Below are positions 45,442-55,798 of a stretch of DNA of 64,000 bases, in pieces. The stretch spans positions 73,489,093-73,553,092 of the forward strand of contig CM056724.1 of NCBI GenBank assembly GCA_029844215.1, in the 5' to 3' direction. The notes beneath the pieces were generated by a model. That model ran no database searches. It was not told the origin of the DNA and was given only the letters and a program-made list of their open reading frames with translations. Positions within the stretch are counted from its first letter, which is position 1; every line of letters starts with the position of its first letter. The position numbers and the translations under genes are program-made. Origin of the DNA: Przewalskia tangutica (lineage: Eukaryota; Streptophyta; Magnoliopsida; Solanales; Solanaceae).

Positions 45442-47321
45442 GTAGAAAAGTTGCCTTCTTGTATTGTTATAATACCCAAAATACCCTAGCCCAAATACCT
45501 TAGTACTTACTAGAAGTTGTGAAGAACTTCTAAGGTTTCCTTGGAGCATACAACTTAGGAGCAAAACCTTGCTCAGGCGCGACTTTTTCTAGGATATTAT
45601 TGGGCTTACCGAGGTAACTAATCCTAACCCTCTTTTGAATTAGAGAATACTTACTGTAGTAGTATTAGAATAAGTATTAAATACTTAGAAGAATATCACA
45701 GAATAGAATTGAATCATACTATGAAGGGTTTAAAAGAAGAATAATCAAATCAGATTTACATAGGATTGTTTACAAAGAGACTTATATAGCTCACCGTAGG
45801 GAAGTCTCGCCCAACTTTCCATAGAATTGTGAACCTCTGCTTAGAATGACCTTGAGTAGTCTTTGATAGATGTCTGATCATTATAGGTGACTCTCACGCG
45901 ACATATTCAACTCGCGGTGGTTTTCATTGGTAGGTATGTGATTCTTCCTAAAGCATGATATTTTACAATATATATAGTACGGTAGACGCATACGTGTTAA
46001 TCGAATAATAACTACGGCAATGTCTTTGACTTAAGCCCGAATAATACTTACGAATGCCTCACGCTTAAGCCCGAATAACACTTACTAAGAATGCCTCGCG
46101 CTTAAGCCTGAATAATAAAGATCCAAAGCATTTCAAAAGAATCTTGAATCATTTTTAATGTAAGAGAACTAATTGGTTTTAAAATGTGTTAAGAGTTATA
46201 CTAGCTTTATGGGAAGTTAAGTATAACCACTTAAGAATGATAAAAGAAACAGCTTTGCCTATGTGTTTATAACAGACTTATGTTGAAGTGTGAAAAGAAT
46301 AATAAGATGGTTTGATAAATAGACATGATATGATGCTATGTGTGTTAGTGTCTTGTAACGTTTGTGTAAAAGAGTATTCTTGTTGTGCTTATGTTGTTTA
46401 ACGATAAGCTGTTAGGTTAGTGTAACATCACTCACCTCTTGACATATTACCGGGGTTGTCGCCTCCACGCGGGTAGACTCGGTGATGCAGGACCATGATT
46501 CGAGAATACCTACGCGGGTCCAAGGGACCTATGCGAGCTACGAGAGTTCCGTGTTAGCGGGGTTATACCTCATGCGGTCTATGTGGCCATGCGGACTACG
46601 AGTCCAGGACGATGCCGAGGAGTAGCTACCCTCGATGCGGGGTTATGTACCCTATGCGGGCCTATGTGAGTGGCCTATGCGGACTACGAGAGTCCAGGAT
46701 TAGGCTTGCGTGGTGATACTACGAGCAATTGGCCCTTCTTCGATCATTTGCAGCCTAAGAAAAGACCTGTTACAGTTTACCTATTGTTGCTCTTGTTTAT
46801 GATGTGGCACTATGTGCGGTCCCCTTGGTTGTTTCATACATACTTGCAAACTGATTTTAAAATAATATGTTTTCATTTAAGTATTTTACAGTTTCATATA
46901 CTTAGTACCTGTTGTACTGACCTCCTTCGGGGGGCTGCGTTCATGCCGCAGGTAAGGGCAAGCAGGTGCTAGATCCACATTCCTAGGATCTCTACGTTGG
47001 TGTCAGGAGCTCCATCCTTTCCGGAGGCTCTACTTTTGGGTATGATCTCCCTGTGGTAGATAGTTTTGTACAGTCAGGGTATGGCGGGGCCCTGTCCCGC
47101 CATAGTTGTATATTTCAGAGGTCTCAGAGTCTGTTACAAGATCGGATGAATCGCTAAACCATGTTTTTGTATATATGCCGAAAGGCGATGTTTTCTCACT
47201 TAAATCGTGTCCTATTTTATAAATCGTTTCATGTCTTGCTTTATATTTCCGCTGATTACTCGATGTATGACTACTGGGTGCCCTAAGGCACCACCACGCC
47301 CAGAACGGGTCGTGACAAAAG

Positions 47322-47332
47322 TGGTATCGAGC
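47322..47332 (+). promoter_or_regulatory. Primer-binding site of H (one base missing)
   Basis: TGGTATCGAGC, with the same loss as in F, four bases after the LTR end. Confidence 0.75.
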
Positions 47333-47516
47333 GATTAATCCTCGGAAAGTGTCTACGCATCAGATCTAGTAGTCTTGATTATCGGTGTTGTGCACCACAC
47401 CAATAATCGTGAGGCTATAGGATATTTAGGATTGGTTTCATTCTTCTCATTCCGAGATCGTGCTTTAGAGTCGTGTTATAGGTCGACCTCTAACGTATTC
47501 CTTTCCCGTAATGCTT

Positions 47517-48600
47517 ATGCCTCCACGTAAGGCAACCCGCCCGTGGCGGCAAGGCAGAGGAGTCGCTAGCAGACACCCAGAGTCACGAGGGCTCGTGCCT
47601 GTCTATACCGTAGACGGCGAGTTCTATGACGCCGCAAATTTCAAAGAGACCACAGCACCCACACCTCCCGCCCCACACCGGGCGGAGGAGTTAGGGTACA
47701 AGGAGACGGCCCACTATTGGCTAAAGTCAGGTCTGACACGAGGAGAGGCTGACGCGGCAGCCTGGGCCAGCTCCACTCGGGCCGCACGTGGTACACCCGA
47801 GGCAGATAGTTTGAGACTACGAGATTTCTTGAGTTGTAGCCCGCCATAGTTTTACGGTCGAGGCCGAGGATGATCCGCAGGAGTTCATCCGTCGCCACAG
47901 AGAATCATGAGGTGATCAAGGCCTCGAGACAGAGTCCGTGACCTTTGTTCGTGATCGGCCGCGTGATACCGCAATCGATTGGTTTGATTCATGGGAGTTA
48001 TCCCGGAGAGCACGCGTCCCCGCCTACTGGGATGAGTTCTCGAGGCTTTCTCACTCACTTCGCCTCCACGGATGAGGAGGGCACGGCCGATAGATTTTTA
48101 CCACCGAGGCAGAGGACGCCGTCGTGAGAGTACAATGTCGAGTTTGATTCATTGGCTCGATATGTCCCAAAGATTGGTAGCAGATATGGAGGATAGGTGC
48201 ACCGCTATGTCACCGGCTAGACGACTATATGGCCGAAGTCATGTGCGGTGTTTCTCCACCGGTATGGACATTACCCGCACGCAGCTCATGCTCTTGGATG
48301 TGAGCGTAGAGATCGCCGTTGGCAAAGCAGCAGAAGAAGACGGCAGGTCGCTTTGGCGGCTATCGTGGTGGGCGCCTCGCAGCTAGCCTAGATTTGCACC
48401 ACACCCAGCCCGAGCACTCTCGCATCGCCCTCAAGACACCAGATATTCGAGGGCGCACCAGGGCCCTGGACTTCAGACGCCCGTAGCGGCAGAGATCGCC
48501 GACGACCACCTCTGTGGCCGATGCAGATCCCACTTCGGGAGTTGTACGGAGTTTGTTTCGGGCCAGGCCGCAGGTCACTATGCGAGGAACCGTCCACCGG
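47517..48600 (+). pseudogene. H: gag
   Basis: The start MPPRKATRP at 47517 opens a frame to 47849 that ends after LRLRDFLSC. The capsid part follows in changing frames: DDPQEFIR (about 47870), DTAIDWFDSW (about 47965), and VEFDSLARYVP (about 48140). The nucleocapsid module CGRCRSHFGSC (about 48505-48540) and a damaged second knuckle end near 48590. Confidence 0.75.
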
Positions 48601-48689
48601 GCGGCGGCGATGGTAGGGTCACCATGTGTTCTTTTCACGCTTCTTCATCTCCTACGCTACTCGCCCGAGGGCGTGGTACCATGGGTCAG

Positions 48690-49210
48690 CAGGTCGCGGC
48701 AGGTCGTGGCTCGGTCCCGATTCTAGCGGTCCTCAAAACCGCATTTATGCTTTGTCCACCGACAGATCGTGAGGCCTCACCGATGTCGCCACAGTACTTT
48801 ATCGGTCTGGGTTTGATGTGTATGCTTTGATAGATCCGGTTCTACTCTGTCCATATATCTCCCTTGTTGCTAGTAGGATAGGGATAGAGCCCGAGTCCAT
48901 AGACCCTTTCGAGGTAGCTACGCCATGGTGATTCGGTGGTAGCTCGGCGTATATAGAGCTTGTCTGTGACTATTTACGATCGTCGACCACAGCCGACTTG
49001 ATAGAGTTGGAGATGATTGACTTGACGTGATTATGGGGATGGATTGGCTAGCTTCGCTACGCCAATGTAGACCGCAGAGAGAGTAGCACGGTTCCGGCCT
49101 CAGAGGAGCCATTGTTGAGTGGGAGCACCAGACGCCGGTGGTAGGTTTATTTCCTACCTCAAGGCTAGGAAGATGGTGCAGGCGGAATAACTACCATCTC
49201 GTTCGGTGTT
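48690..49210 (+). pseudogene. H: aspartic protease and linker to RT
   Basis: The sequence around 48795-48870 reads, across a frameshift, as a GLGxDVYALIDP segment followed by YISPLVASRIGIEPESIDPF. ALIDPG is the expected position of the catalytic Asp. A linker with IELEMIDF and MGMDWL follows about 49000-49050. The enzyme would mature Gag-Pol. Identification rests on order and similarity to B and I. Confidence 0.6.
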
Positions 49211-49214
49211 TGAT

Positions 49215-50070
49215 CTGAATCGGCCGCGTGCCGATTTTCGGTTCAGATGAGTCACGAGTTCCCGACGTGTTTCGGATGACCTCGGTATCCTACCGAGAGG
49301 AGATCGAGTTTTGTATAGATGTGTTGCGATACTCGCCTATTTCCATTCCGCCATACGAATGGCACTGCCGAGTTGAGAGAGTCAAGGACCACCGAGGATT
49401 TGCCGGAGAAGCGGCTTCATCAGCCTAGTGTTTCTCCCTCGGGAGCGCCAGATTGTTCGTAAAGAAGAAGGACGACGCCGCGCATGTGTTGATTACAAGC
49501 GGTGAACAAGGTGACCATTAAGAACAGATACCGTCCCAGTGATTGATGATTTGTTCGACCAGTTGCGAGGTGCGAGATGTTTCTCCAAGATTGATCTGCG
49601 ATCGGGCTATCATCAAAGTAGTCGAGAGGTGGATGTCCCTAGATCGCATTCAGGGACCCGCAGACGCATTATGAGTTCGTGGTCATGTCTTTGGTTGACC
49701 AATGCTCGCGGTATTCATGGATTTGATGAACCGAGTGTTCAAACCATTTTTGACGCGTTGTGATAGTGTTCATTGATGATATCTTGGTTTATTCTCGCCA
49801 GAGCGAGCACGCGAGCATTTGAGCGGCCTTGGCGCTTCTCCAGACCAGCTTGTACGCCAAGTTTTCCAAATGTGAGTTTTGGTTGACTTGATGGCGTTTC
49901 TGGGCATATTGCTTGGCCGATGGCATTCGAGTGGATACGCCAAGATCGGCGATCAGGACTTGCCTAGACCTACTACTCCGGCAGAGGTTCGCAGCTTTTA
50001 CGGGCCTTGCAGATATTATCGGTTCGTGGAGAAGTTTGCTTCTATCTCGCACCATTGACTAGGCCGACTC
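49215..50070 (+). pseudogene. H: reverse transcriptase
   Basis: Motifs in order are EEIEFCIDVL and ISIPPY (49300-49360), FVKKKD (about 49455), IDDLFDQLRGARCFSKIDLR then SGYHQ (49540-49615), VMSxxLTNA (about 49685), and the active-site FIDDILVYSR (49768-49798). The order is complete; frameshifts separate the blocks. Confidence 0.82.
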
Positions 50071-50520
50071 GGCGCACCAAGTTTGATGGACCGATGCTTG
50101 GAGCGTGGTTTCGATTCTTGAAAGAGATCGACGACCGCCTCGTTCTTACTCTTCCGCAGGTCCAGATGGTTATGTCGTGTATTGTGACGCGTCGGGCATC
50201 GGGTTGGGATGTGTGTTGACGCAAGATGGCAGGTTATAGCATATGCATCCCGACACCAAGAAACACGCAGAACTACCCCACCCATGATTTGGAGTCGCAG
50301 TGATTCACGCCAAGATCCGAGGCACTATTTGTATGGGTTCACGTGGATATTTATACGCACCACAAGAGCCTCCAAGATATCTTCGCCCAGAGGGAGTGAA
50401 CTTACGACAGAGACGGTGGTTAGAGTTGCTTAAGGATTACGATGTTGATATCCCGTACCACCCGGAAGGCCAATGTCAGGGCGTATGCCTTAGTCGAGGT
50501 CACGGGGGAGCCTATCGATG
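50071..50520 (+). pseudogene. H: RNase H
   Basis: DGYVVYCDASGIGLGCVL is readable at 50163-50216, holding the first catalytic Asp. HDLEL occurs near 50284 and LYGxxWIFIxTTxAS near 50325-50370, a shifted remnant of LYGVHVDIYTDHKSL. RWLELLKDYDVDIPYHPE (50410-50470) is the usual segment after RNase H. Confidence 0.78.
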
Positions 50521-50599
50521 TGCAGCTAGAGAGAGGACATGGTTCGTGATTTGCATCGCCAGCGAGCCTTGGTGTCCGCTTGATTGATTACGATAGCGA

Positions 50600-51545
50600 T
50601 GGGTTAGAGTTCGTGAGGTTGCCGAGTCTTCCATCGCCGGCGAGGTGAAGAGGCAACGATTCGAGGATCGGCCTTTGATTCGATATCGCGATACGACTCT
50701 TCGTGAGGGCAAGGGTCCTGAGGTAGCACCACGGGTGCTAAGGTTTGAGGGCATATTGTGTGTTCCGATGTTTCGTGACTTCGGCAGTTGTTCTCGGGGA
50801 AGCACACAGTGCGCGTTACTCTATCCATCCGGTCGACCAAGATGTACCACGACCTTAGATCCGTATTGGTGGGATGGCTTGAAGAGGACGTTGCAGAGTT
50901 CGTAGCTCGGCCCGTGTTGTCGCGAGTGAAGGTAGAGCACCGAGGCCCGTGGTTTGTTACGCGATTGAGATCCCGACCGAAGTGGAGGTAATCAACGGAC
51001 TTCATCACGATTACCTCGCACTCGGATGAGACATGATTCTATATGGGTTATCGTCGACAGTCGACGAAATCAGCCCACTTTCTTCCCGTCGGACGACCTT
51101 TCTACCGAGGATTATGCGGACTTTACATCCGAGAGATCGTCGATCGCATGGAGTCCCTACTCGATCATATCGCATGGGAGCCCGCTTACGCTAACTTCGA
51201 GGTCCTTCCGCAGGGTTTAGGGACGCAGTGAGCCCGAGTAATCGCATTTCATCCACGCATGCACGGACAGCAGAGCGCACTATCCGCACTCTTGAGGATA
51301 TGCCGCGAGCTTTGTGTTATTGACTTCAGTGGTAGTTGGGAGGATCATTTGCCTCTAGTTGAGTTCGCAGATAATAATAGCTACCACTCCAAAGATTCGA
51401 TGGCGCCTTATGAGGCCTTGTATGGGAGGAAGTGCAGATCGCCTATAGGTTGGTTCGATGGGTGAGGTGCGGCTAGTGGGACCAGATTTGGTACAGCAGC
51501 CGATAAGGTGAAGCTTATCCGAGAGCGCTATCGACACTCGTAGAG
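50600..51545 (+). pseudogene. H: integrase
   Basis: The HHCC zinc-binding part is seen around 50795-50930 (KHTVRVTLSI / STKMYH, then FVAR). The catalytic core begins near 51040 with SAHFLPV (about 51070) and includes DGQQS...T near 51260 and GSWEDHLPLVEFADNNSYH at 51330-51390. MAPYEALYGRKCRSPIGWFD at 51400-51460 is the end of the core. The frame 51259-51465 is the longest intact stretch. Confidence 0.8.
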
Positions 51546-51589
51546 TCGGCGTAAGTCGATGCAGATCATCGTCGTCGTGATCTTGAGTT

Positions 51590-52000
51590 CGAGGTTCATG
51601 ATTGGGTTTTCCTAGGTGTCACCCATGAAGCGGTGTGATGAGATTCGGAAGAAGGGAAACTCACCTGGTACATCGGGCCGCTTAGATTGTCCGCAGGTAG
51701 GCAAGGTTGCTATGAGTTGGATCCGCCGTCCGATCCGGAGGCAAGACATCCGGTTTTTCACGATCTACGCCGGCGAGATGTATCGGGATCCATCTAGTGG
51801 TACACCCGATTGACGATGTCCAGTGACCGGCGGGTTATCGTATGAGGAGATTCCCATAGCGATAGTCGATCGTCGTTAGGCGTCCGCGACCAAGGACGTG
51901 GCTTCCACAAAGTCTTGTGGCGTAACGAGCTCGTGGAGGAGATGACGTGGAAGCCGAGGAGGACATGAGGCGAAGTATCCTCACCTATTCCCCACACCTC
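51590..52000 (+). pseudogene. H: chromodomain-like pol C-terminus
   Basis: MSPMK at 51616 begins the SPMKGV motif, followed across frames by GKVAYEL (about 51700), RDPSS (about 51785), EEIPIAIVDR (about 51845), KVLWRNEL (about 51915) and TWEAEEDM (about 51945). It ends before LFPTPP (about 51985). Confidence 0.75.
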
Positions 52001-52153
52001 CGTAATTCACTTTCCTACTTGTAAATTTTCGTTATCGCTTCGCTAAGTGTTGTTCGTGGCGTGTGTGGCATTTGCAAATCGCTTTAGTTATGAAGAATCT
52101 TATCGTTAATCGCTTGGAAGGAACATTCGACGAATGTTTCTAAGCGAGGAGAA

Positions 52154-54585
52154 TGTTATACCGTATTTCCGCAGTATGTACGTAAGGGAATACGCATAAA
52201 AAGTCTAGCCTTAAAGTTTAGGCAAAACATTTTTTTGGCACAACTCACAAACGAATAGTTTTCCGACGAAACGCTTCCACGCCTTCGTAGGGTAAATTCC
52301 GCTATGCCATTTCTAATTTTGCGGATTTTTCCGAGAGAAAACATTTTGACCAACGAGGGCTACACTTGGCACCTCCAATTGGTGGACTTCAAATCGTCCA
52401 TTTGGACGAAATGGACTAGCAATGGCACGTTTTTTGTGCCTTGTGCACAAGTCAAGGAGTTGGTAGGATATTTGTGTATAGTTAATCCTCACCCTACACT
52501 TGCCTTGCACTTGTCTTAATCTTGGCCATTGGTTGGCCACTTCTTGACCTATAAATACCCCCTTAGAGATGAAGAGTTCTTCATCCACAAATCTTTCCAA
52601 GTCTTGAAAAATCCTCTCCTCTCCCTTTGTAGCTCTTTCGTCCAACACCCCCTCCCCTTGTGAAGTTTGGCCGAGGGCCTACCCCCCCTAGCCTAGCCAA
52701 AATCTACCCCCCCTCCCTTGGTAGAAAAGTTGCCTTCTTGTATTGTTATAATACCCAAAATACCCTAGCCCAAATACCTTAGTACTTAGTAGAAGTTGTG
52801 AAGAACTTCTAAGGTTTCCTTGGAGCATACAACTTAGAGCAAAACCTTGCTCAGCGCGACTTTTCTAGGATATTATTGGGCTTACCGAGGTAACTAATCC
52901 TAACCCTCTTTGAATTAGAGAATACTTCATGTAGTAGTATTAGAATAAGTATTAAATACTTAGAAGAATATCACAGAATAAAATTGAACTGCTACCACAG
53001 TAGGCGGTTTAAAAGAAGAATAATCAAACTGACTTACATAGGATCGCTTTTACAGAGACTTATATAGCTCACCGTAGGGAAGTGCTGCCAACTTTCCATA
53101 GAATTGTGAACCTCTGCTTAGAATGACCTTCAGAGTAGTCTTTGATAGATGTCGTGATCATTATAGGTGACTCACGACGACATATTCAACTTGGCGGTGG
53201 TTTTCATTGGAAGGTATGTGATTCTTCCTAAAGCATGATATTTTACAATATATATATACGGTGACGCATACGTGTTAATCGAATAATAACTACGACAATG
53301 TCTTTGACTTAAGCTGAATAATACTTACAAGAATGCCTCACGCTTAAGCCCGACAACACTTACTAAGAATGCCTCGCTTAAGCCCGAATAATAAAGATCC
53401 AAAGCATTTCAAAAGAATATCAATCATTTTTAATGTAAGAGAACTAATTGGTTTTAAATGTAAGCTTAAGAGTTATACTAGCTTTATGGGAAGTTAAGTA
53501 TAACCACTTAAGAATGATAAAAGAAACAGCTTGCCTATGTGTTTATAATGACTTATGTTGAATTGTGAAAAGAATAATAAGATGGTTTGATAAATAGACA
53601 TGATATGATGCTATGTGTTAGTGTCTTGTAACGCTTGTGTAAAAGAGTATTCTTGTTGTGCTTATGTTGTTTAACGATAAGTCGTTAGGTTAGTGTAACA
53701 TCACTCACCTCTTGACATATTACCGGGGTTAAGTCATCCGACGCGGGGTAGACTCAGCGTCCGGGACCATGATTCGAGAATACCTACGCGGTCCAAGGGA
53801 CCTATGCGGAGCTACGAGAGTTCCGTGTTAGTGTGCGGGTTATACCTCATGCGGCCTATGTGGCCATGCGGACTACGAGTCGGGGCGACGCCGAGGAGTA
53901 GCTACCGACGCGGGTTATGTACCCTATGCGGGCCTATGTGAGTGGCCTATGCGGACTACGAGAGTCCAGGATTAGGCTTGCGTGGTGATACTACGAGCAA
54001 TTGGCCCTTCTTCGATCATTTGCAGCCTAAGAAAAGACCTGTTACAGTTTACCTATTGTTGCGCTTGTTTATGATGTGGCACTATGTGCGGTCCCTCGTT
54101 GTTTCATACATACTTGCAAACTGATTTTAAAATAATATGTTTTCATTTAAGTATTTTACGCTTCATATACTTAGTACTGTTGTAATCGACTCCTGGGCCG
54201 CGCTCATGCCGCAGGTAAGGGCAAGAGTGCTAGATCCACATTCCTGGATCTCTACGTTGGTGTCGTGAGCTCCATCCTTTCCGAGGCTCTACTTGGGTAT
54301 GATCTCCTGTTGTAGATAGTTTTGTATACAGGTATGGCGGGACAGGGCCCCGCCATAGTTGTATATTTCCTTAGAGGTCTGTAGTCCTGTTGTACAGTAT
54401 CGGATGTAACTGCTAAACCATGTTTTTATATATATGCCGAAAGGCGATGTTTTCTCACTTAAACTGTGTCCTATTTTATAAACTGTTTCATGTCTTGCTT
54501 TATATTTCCGCTGATTACTCTGATGTATGACTACTTGGGTGCCCCGGTAAGGCACCAGTCACGGGCCCAGGAATGGGTCGTGACA
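52154..54585 (+). mobile_element. 3' LTR of H, 2432 bp
   Basis: It starts after the purine tract GCGAGGAGAA and ends GGAATGGGTCGTGACA. TATA box 52550-52557, stem-loop 53465-53512, donor-like AGGTATGTGA 53212-53221, minisatellite 53720-53970. TSD TAAGA follows. Confidence 0.9.
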
Positions 54586-54714
54586 TAAGAAGTGTTTAAA
54601 GTACCTTGAGTTGTGTGTAACTTGCCTATGCTTGTTGTGATAGCCTTGTTGTGCAAGTGTTTGATTGTGTGCTACCGAGCCTCTCGATGGAGGGCCGGCT
54701 ATCTGGTTGATTGA

Positions 54715-55200
54715 TGGACATACTGACACGTTGGGTAGCCCACGGGTATGCTTCCACTATATCGATCCTCTTGGACATACCGACACGCTTGGGTAGCCCA
54801 CGTATGCTTCCATTGTGAGTGTTATCTTGTTATTCGTCCGACATACCGACACGTTGGGTAGCCTACCGCATGCTTCCACTATATCGATCCTCTTGACATA
54901 CCGACACGTTGGGTATCCCACGTATGCTTCCATTAGGAGTGTTATCTTGTTATTTGTTTGGACATATCGACACGTTGGCGCCCACGAGTATGCGCCCACA
55001 GTGAGTATTATCTTGTATTTGTTTGGACATACCGACACGTTGGGTAGCCCACGCATGCTTCCATAGTGAGTGTTATCTTGTTAGTTGATTGACATACCGA
55101 CACGTTGGGTGGCCCACGTATGCTTCCACAGGATTGTTATCTTGTTATCTCCTTTGGGCATACCGACACGCTGGATGGTCCACGTACGGGCCCACCAGAC
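54715..55200 (+). repeat. Minisatellite in LTR E, eight units alternating about 56 and 66 bp
   Basis: Units begin GACATACCGACACGTTGGG at 54717, 54774, 54840, 54895, 54961, 55027, 55093 and (as GCATACCGACACGCTGG) 55149. Each continues TAGCCCACGnATGCTTCCA and a T-rich spacer TTATCTTGTTATTTGTTTG. Spacings are 57, 66, 55, 66, 66, 66 and 56 bp, depending on which spacer is used. Confidence 0.9.
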
Positions 55201-55798
55201 GCTTCCAGGCCATGCTTATACCGAGGTGAGACGCCGGGCACGCGCCATTGTGCGAGTTAAATTCGGGTTGTATTTGAGTGATGATTTCACGCACGAGTCC
55301 CTAACTTGACATGATCGCTATATGTTGTGTAATCGTAGTTTGCTACCATACATGTCTCCCGCTTTATATAGACTATTATGATTTCATTTACGTATTTTTC
55401 GCTTAACATACTTGCAATTGCAGATCGACCTCCTTCGGGCTGCTCATGCCGCAGTCGAGGTACATAGCTTGCGATCCGCACTCTTAGGATCGGCCGTCGC
55501 TTCTGAAAGCTCCATATCTCCTAAGCTTGTCACCGTGGCACGGTTCCTCAAGTGGTAGACTTTTGTATATTCAGGGGCATGGCGGGGCCCTGTCCCGTCA
55601 TTATGGTTTCAAAATTCTTAGAGGTCTGTAGCACTGTTGTGGGCAGGTTTGTAAGGGATGTAACTGTTCATGTTTTAATTTATGTACAAAAAGGTAACCG
55701 TTTGGGTTAGCCTGCTTTCTTATTTCACTGTTTTCTTTCTTGAGTTTCTATTTCCGCTGGTTTTTCTCTGATGTTGTATCACTAGGTGCTCGGTAAGG

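Larger units (their letters stand above)
36265..47317 (+). mobile_element. 5' LTR of H, split by element F
   Basis: The two parts (36265-36848 and 45442-47317) rejoin at GTAGA, the TSD of F, giving about 2455 bp and matching the 3' LTR (2432 bp) in order throughout. Stem-loop 46189-46235; donor-like AGGTATGTGA 45932-45941; minisatellite 46450-46700. Confidence 0.9.
36265..54585 (+). mobile_element. Element H: complete Ty3/gypsy retrotransposon with F nested in its 5' LTR
   Basis: The 5' LTR is 36265-36848 plus 45447-47317, the internal region 47318-52153 and the 3' LTR 52154-54585. A perfect TSD TAAGA flanks it (36260-36264 and 54586-54590). All Gag and Pol domains are recognisable in order, with frameshifts. 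It is the same family as B and I. Removing F gives a 9.7-kb element, matching B. Confidence 0.92.
33873..55798 (+). mobile_element. LTR E (TGTTACACCCCG family), split by element H
   Basis: E occupies 33873-36264 and, after element H and its TSD TAAGA, 54591-55798. It starts TGTTACACCCCGTAAATTC and nearly reaches its 3' end (ATCACTAGGTGCTCGGTAAGG) when element I interrupts it. Visible length is about 3.6 kb. Features: CpG-rich block 34150-34330, 37-bp repeat 34672-34750, donor-like AGGTATGTGA 35285-35294, stem-loops 35529-35578 and 36014-36063, minisatellite 54715-55200. No TATAAATA is seen at the usual offset. Confidence 0.78.
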
